From assembly GCF_000195275.1 (NCBI RefSeq), contig NC_015385.1, positions 1,752,501 to 1,816,500 on the forward strand: DNA of 64,000 bases, in the 5' to 3' direction. This document shows, one piece after another, positions 59,615 through 64,000 of the stretch. Position 1 is the stretch's first letter; each line of letters begins with the position of its first letter. Source of the DNA: Treponema succinifaciens DSM 2489. Its GTDB lineage: Bacteria; Spirochaetota; Spirochaetia; Treponematales; Treponemataceae. Made by a program: the position numbers and the translations under genes. The notes under the pieces are model-generated. The model was not told the origin of the DNA. It saw only the letters and a list, made by a program, of their open reading frames with translations, and did no database searches.

Positions 59615-59971
59615 CTACTTCCACCCTTCCCAGATTTTCACTTCAAGACCGCAGGTGGCGGCGTTTTTTCCGTTGCGGCAAACAGGAAGTTTCAGAAGAA
59701 GCTGGTTTTCAAAAAGTTTTTCTTCCTTGTCAGAGTCATCAAGATACGCGAACGATGCGTAATCCTTTGAGTTTTTATCCGCCAAAAGCTCAATCGCCTC
59801 TGCCCTGGAGCCGGCCGCACGCGAAACCGATTCCACTACGCTTTCAAATTCGCCGCGGCTCATCTCTTTTTCCTTTAAATCCACAAACTGAAAAGGAATC
59901 CTCCGCTCCTTGAACCACATCTGCGCTTTTTTTGTGTCAAAATTTTTTGTTGTTCCAAAAATTTGAATCAT
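59615..59971 (-). CDS. ArsC/Spx-like protein lacking the catalytic Cys, copy 2, 118 aa
   Basis: Same protein as at 37011-37367 apart from three residues (Ile for Val, Ser for Tyr, Asn for Ser). The NFDT motif with Phe11 is kept. Here no tag gene follows; the homology extends a short way beyond both ends of the gene (for example the upstream CAGACATTATAGCAAAAAA sequence), so a small segment including the flanks was duplicated. Confidence 0.82.
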   Translation of the reverse strand: MIQIFGTTKNFDTKKAQMWFKERRIPFQFVDLKEKEMSRGEFESVVESVSRAAGSRAEAIELLADKNSKDYASFAYLDDSDKEEKLFENQLLLKLPVCRNGKNAATCGLEVKIWEGWK

Positions 59972-60034
59972 GCAGACATTATAGCAAAAAACCGGAGAAA
60001 ATTATAGACAGGACAAAGCAAACTTCGCAGATTT

Positions 60035-60092
60035 TTCAAAATAAACTTTGAAACAACATTGACTTACAGGATTTTTCAAAGTACACTTTGAA
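60035..60092 (+). promoter_or_regulatory. Two operator-like palindromes over the promoter of the DUF4143 gene
   Basis: Near-palindromes TTCAAAATAAACTTTGAA (60035-60052) and TTCAAAGTACACTTTGAA (60075-60092) are 40 bp apart, about four helical turns. TTGACT (60059-60064), a 17-nt spacer and TACACT (60082-60087) form a promoter whose -10 is inside the second palindrome. The ATG at 60096 follows the -10 after 8 nt and has no SD, so the transcript may be leaderless. Confidence 0.65.
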
Positions 60093-60095
60093 TAA

Positions 60096-61316
60096 ATGAC
60101 AAGAAACACATATTTTCAAAGTATAGAAGCATTCAAAGACAAGCAGGTCATAAAAGTTCTGACAGGAATACGCCGCTGCGGAAAATCCGTGCTCATGGAA
60201 CAATTCATGCAGAGCCTTTTGGAAAGAGGCGTTTCAGAGAGGCAGATTACTTACATCAGGCTTGACGACTTGGACAACGAGCTTTTACTGGAATATCACA
60301 ATCTTTATGCGTTTATAAAATCCGCGCTTTTGGAAGACAGGATGAACTATGTTTTTATTGACGAGGTTCAATTGTGCAAGGATTTTCAGAAGCCGGTAGA
60401 AACACTTTTCAACTGCAAAAACGTGGATCTGTATCTTACAGGCTCGAACGCGGACTTGCTGTCTGGTGAACTTGCCACTCTTTTAAGCGGAAGATACGTT
60501 ACGATTGACATGCTTCCGTTTTCATTTTGCGAATACCTTGAATGCATAAAGGAAAATAATTTTCCGGCTCAGACGACCGAAGAAAACTATTACGACTACG
60601 TAAAATTCGGAAGCATGCCGTTCACAGTCCAGCTCAAAAAGAACACAGAAAGCGTATATCAGTACCTGAACGGAGTTTACAACACGATAATCGTAAAGGA
60701 CATAGCAAGGCGGCATCAGATAAAGGACGTCGCGGTTCTTGAAGCCGTAATAAAATTCATGTTCCAGAACTGCGGAAATTTCTGCACCTCAAAAAAAATC
60801 AGCGACACACTTACAAGCTCCGGAAGAAAAACAAGCCAGCCCACAGTCGAAAACTATATGCGCTTTCTTGAGGAATGTTTTCTAGTCTACAGGGTCGAAC
60901 GCTACGATGTGCGCGGAAAGGAGCTTCTGAAAAACATCTCAAAATACTACATCGCCGACACAGGACTGCGGAACATGCTTTTGGGCTACAGAAATATCGA
61001 CATGGGACACATCCTTGAAAACCAGATTTTTCTTGAGCTTAAGCGGCAGCATTTTACGATTTACACAGGAAGAAACCTCGACGCCGAAATAGACTTTGTG
61101 GCAAAAAACCAGACCTCACTCTTCTACATCCAGGTCGCAGAAACCGTAAAGGACGAGGAGACGCTGAAACGCGAACTTGCCGCCTTCAAAAACATTCCGG
61201 ACTCGTACCCAAGAATTCTTATCACGATGGACAGAAACCTGAATTCAGACTTCAACGGAATCCGAAACATAAACGCGCTCGATTTTCTTACAGGAAAGGA
61301 GAAGCTTGTTTTTTAG
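60096..61316 (+). CDS. AAA ATPase of the DUF4143 type, 406 aa
   Basis: Walker A GIRRCGKS (24-31) and Walker B YVFIDEVQLCKDFQ with the sensor YLTGSNADLLSGELATLLSGR make the ATPase part. The C-terminal DUF4143 domain (DVRGKELLKNISKYYIADTGLRNMLLG, then VFLE-like NQIFLELKRQHFTIYTGRNLDAEIDFV) resembles a PD-(D/E)xK-type fold with D-x(n)-E-I-D-F. Many copies occur in treponemes and Bacteroidetes; no function is settled. Codon use resembles that of the local genes. Confidence 0.88.
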   Translation: MTRNTYFQSIEAFKDKQVIKVLTGIRRCGKSVLMEQFMQSLLERGVSERQITYIRLDDLDNELLLEYHNLYAFIKSALLEDRMNYVFIDEVQLCKDFQKPVETLFNCKNVDLYLTGSNADLLSGELATLLSGRYVTIDMLPFSFCEYLECIKENNFPAQTTEENYYDYVKFGSMPFTVQLKKNTESVYQYLNGVYNTIIVKDIARRHQIKDVAVLEAVIKFMFQNCGNFCTSKKISDTLTSSGRKTSQPTVENYMRFLEECFLVYRVERYDVRGKELLKNISKYYIADTGLRNMLLGYRNIDMGHILENQIFLELKRQHFTIYTGRNLDAEIDFVAKNQTSLFYIQVAETVKDEETLKRELAAFKNIPDSYPRILITMDRNLNSDFNGIRNINALDFLTGKEKLVF

Positions 61317-61388
61317 AAGCAGGAAGGGAAAAAACTCTCTGCACAAAAATAAAAATTGTGATACCATTCTGCCCATAAGGACAAAATT

Positions 61389-61973
61389 ATGAATCAGAAC
61401 GAAAATAAAACGACAACGGCGGAATCCCTTTCTGAAATTTCCGCTCAGCTTGAAAAGATAATTACAGAACTGCTCGATTCGCATCCGCAGAAAAAAGGCT
61501 CGGTTTTTGTAATCGGCTGCTCGACGAGCGAAGTTACCGGCGGCTCAATCGGAAAAAATTCCAGCGAGGAAACAGGAAAAATAATTTTTGAGACAGCGAA
61601 CCGGGTTCTTTCTTCAAAAGGAATTTTTCTTGCCTGCCAGTGCTGCGAGCACTTGAACCGCGCGCTTGTTGTTGAGCGTGAGTGCGCCGAAAAATTCGGT
61701 CTTGAAGAAGTTTGCGTTGTGCCGTGGATTCACGGAGGAGGCTCGTTTGCGACGGCGGCATACTACGGCTTTAAGGAGCCTGTTGTGGTTGAGCACGTAA
61801 AGGCTACAGCAGGACTTGACATCGGAAGCACGCTGATTGGAATGCATATAAAAGAAGTCGCAGTTCCTGTCCACCCGGAACAGAAATTTATTGGAAAAGC
61901 TTACATTACGGCGGCATACTCAAGACCAAAACTGATTGGCGGAGAGCGGGCAAGATACACGGCAGAAAGATAA
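61389..61973 (+). CDS. TIGR01440/YwlG family protein, 194 aa
   Basis: DUF436 protein: VFVIGCSTSEVTGGSIGKNSS, FLACQCCEHLNRALVVER, VVPWIHGGGSFATAAY and GLDIGSTLIGMHIKEVAVPV are conserved family blocks. The function is unknown. ATG at 61389 with an AAGGACAAA SD. 72 nt after the DUF4143 gene, without an evident functional link. Confidence 0.88.
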   Translation: MNQNENKTTTAESLSEISAQLEKIITELLDSHPQKKGSVFVIGCSTSEVTGGSIGKNSSEETGKIIFETANRVLSSKGIFLACQCCEHLNRALVVERECAEKFGLEEVCVVPWIHGGGSFATAAYYGFKEPVVVEHVKATAGLDIGSTLIGMHIKEVAVPVHPEQKFIGKAYITAAYSRPKLIGGERARYTAER

Positions 61974-61977
61974 TTGA

Positions 61978-62150
61978 AGCGTTAGGGATTGAAGCACCTG
62001 CGGAGCAGTTCCGAAACGAAGTGAAGGAATGAGCGGATAGCGAAGTGCGAAAAGCCCGGCTTTACGACCTTTGCATCGAAGTGGAAAAGGACTGTCAGTT
62101 TGAGAACATATCCTGTCAGATATTTGACCAACCACCCGAAATATTATACT
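61978..62150 (+). repeat. Intergenic repeat behind the TIGR01440 gene
   Basis: Begins AGCGTTAGGGATTGAAGC right after the stop, then GCGGAGCAGTTCCGAAACG and AAGTGAAGGAATGAGCGG. The first block is shared with the element after sspD and the second with that after the NUDIX gene. The following stretch to 62188 shows no convincing gene. Confidence 0.5.
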
Positions 62151-62200
62151 CTTCGGAATAGGGGACGCACGTTCCCGCATTTTATTTTTTGGGGGATTTT

Positions 62201-63496
62201 ATGCCCGACGGGTCGATACCCTTACTTGTTTCTCTTTTTGTTTTGATTGCTTTTTCCGCTTTTTTTTCTGCAACGGAAACTGCATACACCAGCGCCAGCA
62301 GAATCCGGCTCAAGTCGCTTGCAACGGGCGGCAACAGAAGGGCTGAAAAAGTTCTTGCGCTCTGCGAAAATTCCTACGACAAGCTTCTAAGCACAATTCT
62401 GATTGGCAACAACATCGTGAACCTTTCGGCTTCAACAATAAGCGCGCTTTTTTTTGCAAAGATTCTTTTTGGAAGCCGGCTGAATCCGTCCATAGTTTCA
62501 ACCGCGGCGATTACGGTTGTTGTGCTGATTTTCGGCGAGATTACGCCAAAGTACATCGGCAAATTCTGCGCGGAAAAACTTGCGATGGCGGTCTATCCTT
62601 TTATTTCAATTCTGATTTTTTTATTTTATCCGCTGAACATTGTGTTTTCCGGCTGGAAGAAGCTGATTGTCAGGATTTTCCGCTTTAAGGCTAAGGATGT
62701 GATTACCGAAGAGGAAATTATAACCATGGTTGAGGAGGCCGAGGAAGACGGCACGATTAAAAAGGAAGAAACGAACCTTATCCGCTCGGTGATTGAATTT
62801 GACGACCTTGATGCGAAGGACGTTCTTGTTCCGCGCGTGAATATCTGCGCGGTTGAGGCCGGCAGCGTGCCGGAAGAAATCATGAGGAAATTTGAGGAGA
62901 GCGGGTTTTCAAGGATTCCGGTTTACGAAGGCGACATCGACACAATCATCGGAATAATCCACGAGAAAGATTTTTTCAGAGCGTTTCAGGCGGATGAGAA
63001 AAACAACTCAAAAGACAGCGAAAAATCCAGCGGCCTGTTTATAAAGTCAATTATGCAGAAACCGTTCTTTGCCATTGAAACAACAAAAATTTCCCTGCTT
63101 TTACGAAAAATGCAGAAAGAGCGGAACCACATGGCGATTGTGATAGACGAATACGGCGGAACTTCGGGTCTTATTACAATGGAAGACATTCTTGAGGAGC
63201 TTGTAGGCGAAATTTACGATGAGCACGACAGCGACAGCGATTCCGGCTGCATAAAGCCCTGCGGTGAAAATGCTTTTATTGTAAGCGGCGAAACTTCAGT
63301 GAGCAAGATGATGAAATATTTTGAGCTTGACGAGGACGAAACCAGCGGCTCTACCACGGTCAGCGGCTGGATAACAGAAAAACTGGGAGACTTTCCGGAA
63401 GAAGGAAAAAAACTCCGCTGGCAGGACAAGATTGAAATAGAAGTCCTTAAAACCGACAAGAACACAATCCGAAGCCTAAAGGTTGTAAAACTGTAA
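62201..63496 (+). CDS. CNNM/CBS/CorC-HlyC membrane protein, 431 aa
   Basis: DUF21/CNNM membrane domain with about four helices (to residue ~145: FSAFFSATETAYTSASRIRLKSLA), acidic helix EEIITMVEEAEEDGTIKKEE, a CBS pair (DVLVPRVNICAVE; SGFSRIPVYEGDIDTIIGIIHEKDF; MAIVIDEYGGTSGLITMEDILEELVGEI) and a CorC_HlyC domain at the end. Probable Mg2+ or divalent-cation efflux. ATG at 62201 preferred because GGGGGA lies just upstream; an in-frame TTG 12 nt earlier is the alternative. Confidence 0.93.
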   Translation: MPDGSIPLLVSLFVLIAFSAFFSATETAYTSASRIRLKSLATGGNRRAEKVLALCENSYDKLLSTILIGNNIVNLSASTISALFFAKILFGSRLNPSIVSTAAITVVVLIFGEITPKYIGKFCAEKLAMAVYPFISILIFLFYPLNIVFSGWKKLIVRIFRFKAKDVITEEEIITMVEEAEEDGTIKKEETNLIRSVIEFDDLDAKDVLVPRVNICAVEAGSVPEEIMRKFEESGFSRIPVYEGDIDTIIGIIHEKDFFRAFQADEKNNSKDSEKSSGLFIKSIMQKPFFAIETTKISLLLRKMQKERNHMAIVIDEYGGTSGLITMEDILEELVGEIYDEHDSDSDSGCIKPCGENAFIVSGETSVSKMMKYFELDEDETSGSTTVSGWITEKLGDFPEEGKKLRWQDKIEIEVLKTDKNTIRSLKVVKL

Positions 63497-63533
63497 GCCC
63501 GACACGGTGGCGGTCGGAGTACAACTAATTGAA

Positions 63534-63644
63534 ATGAAGACCGCTGCCGAAGCCCCGAAAAAAGGGACAAACATTATATTCATACTTGATTCAGGTCAAA
63601 GCAAAGAAAAAGTTTTACTTGACAATTTCCATGAAAAGAAATAA
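63534..63644 (+). other. Short open frame, possibly a gene remnant, 36 codons
   Basis: MKTAAEAPKKGTNIIFILDS to DNFHEKK and TAA. It lacks an SD and has no recognised family, but the wording is not random (a plausible beta-strand NIIFILDSG). It may be the tail of a lost gene or a true small gene; listed so that the stretch between the transporter and the last gene is covered. Confidence 0.3.
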
Positions 63645-63687
63645 CAATAGAGGCGTAAACCAATCTAATATTTTTTCGGAGCTTATT

Positions 63688-64000
63688 ATGTGTTTATCAA
63701 AAAAATCAAAGATTGCATTGATTTTGATTATGATTACAGCATCTGCTTGTTTTGCCCAGAAATGGAAAGGTATTGTAAAAGGAATTGAAAGCAGAACCGG
63801 CGGAAATAACAACTCTCAAGCAATAGAAAAAAATGAACCGAAAGAAACGAACAATGCCAAGAAAAATACTGCAAAACTCTCAAACAATCCTCAAGTCCAG
63901 AAAAAAGCCGCTTACCTTACAAAGGCCGAAGTCGCACTAAATTCAAAAGATTACAATACAGCCGCAGAAAACTACAACAAAGCTGCAAAAACAAAACTTC
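63688..64000 (+). CDS. Secreted repeat-type protein, N-terminal 104 codons (runs off the right edge)
   Basis: ATG at 63688 with GGAG 6 nt upstream. A signal peptide (SKKSKIALILIMITASACFA) is followed by an Asn/Lys-rich linker and the beginning of a TPR-like helix pair (KAEVALNSKDYNTAAENYNKAA). The rest lies beyond the window. Confidence 0.7.
   Translation, partial: MCLSKKSKIALILIMITASACFAQKWKGIVKGIESRTGGNNNSQAIEKNEPKETNNAKKNTAKLSNNPQVQKKAAYLTKAEVALNSKDYNTAAENYNKAAKTKL

Noticed and set aside
1-64000. CRISPR arrays, tRNA or rRNA genes.
   Set aside because: No regularly spaced direct repeats with unique spacers, and no cloverleaf or rRNA sequence was recognised on either strand; a dedicated scan could still find a tRNA I missed.

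Overview
The window looks like a chromosomal segment of a gut or rumen Treponema, or a close spirochete relative. The evidence is a nine-subunit V-type ATPase operon, CheA, SUMF1-type lipoproteins, roughly 40% G+C, TTG/GTG starts in places, and repeated DUF3791/DUF3990 genes. This comes from gene content and protein families recognised by eye; no database search was possible.

Region by region. 1-4.2 kb: the 5' part of cheA, an outer-membrane protein, and a response regulator lacking its phospho-acceptor Asp. 3.7-13.8 kb: one leftward block of secG, a PTS IIA (PtsN-like) gene, the V-ATPase genes in the order G/H-C-I-K-F-E-A-B-D, and a UspA-like gene. 14-15.3 kb: a phytase-like lipoprotein.

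15.4-39.6 kb is an accessory defence island, bounded at both ends by related TAGTTACT-type repeats and by two copies (one decayed) of a DUF3791-DUF3990-DUF3791 cassette. Its core is a leftward operon, 32.4 to about 17.2 kb, with a recognisable promoter. It encodes a 40-aa leader protein, a PAPS-reductase-like protein (SspD), DUF4007 (SspB), a 1282-aa ATPase (SspC), a cysteine desulfurase (SspA), a phospholipase-D/DEAD helicase, a 58-aa protein, an SMC/DndD-like ATPase, an unknown 178-aa protein, a sigma-70-family factor and a DUF6978/DUF1828-1829 pair. I read it as a single-strand DNA phosphorothioation (Ssp-type) defence locus with a linked restriction module and, unusually, its own sigma factor. 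BrnT/BrnA, a nuclease-helicase with a methyltransferase, a NYN-LOTUS-cold-shock protein, a split GNAT and an hsdM remnant accompany it.

39.6-54.1 kb is housekeeping: tatD, miaA, rlmI, pgk, a TPR protein, the phoH/7TM-HD/ybeY/corC cluster, a small HD hydrolase and valS. 54.1-58.6 kb is scrambled accessory DNA: a 215-bp inverted-repeat element, two gene remnants, a SUMF1-fold lipoprotein whose C-terminus has the codon signature of a diversity-generating-retroelement variable region and which carries a G8 tract, a 5'-truncated frameshifted DUF3427 helicase, and a NUDIX hydrolase. 58.8-64 kb: a SIMPL protein, a second copy of a cysteine-less ArsC-like gene, a DUF4143 ATPase behind palindromic operators, a TIGR01440 protein, a CNNM/CBS transporter and the start of a secreted repeat-type protein.
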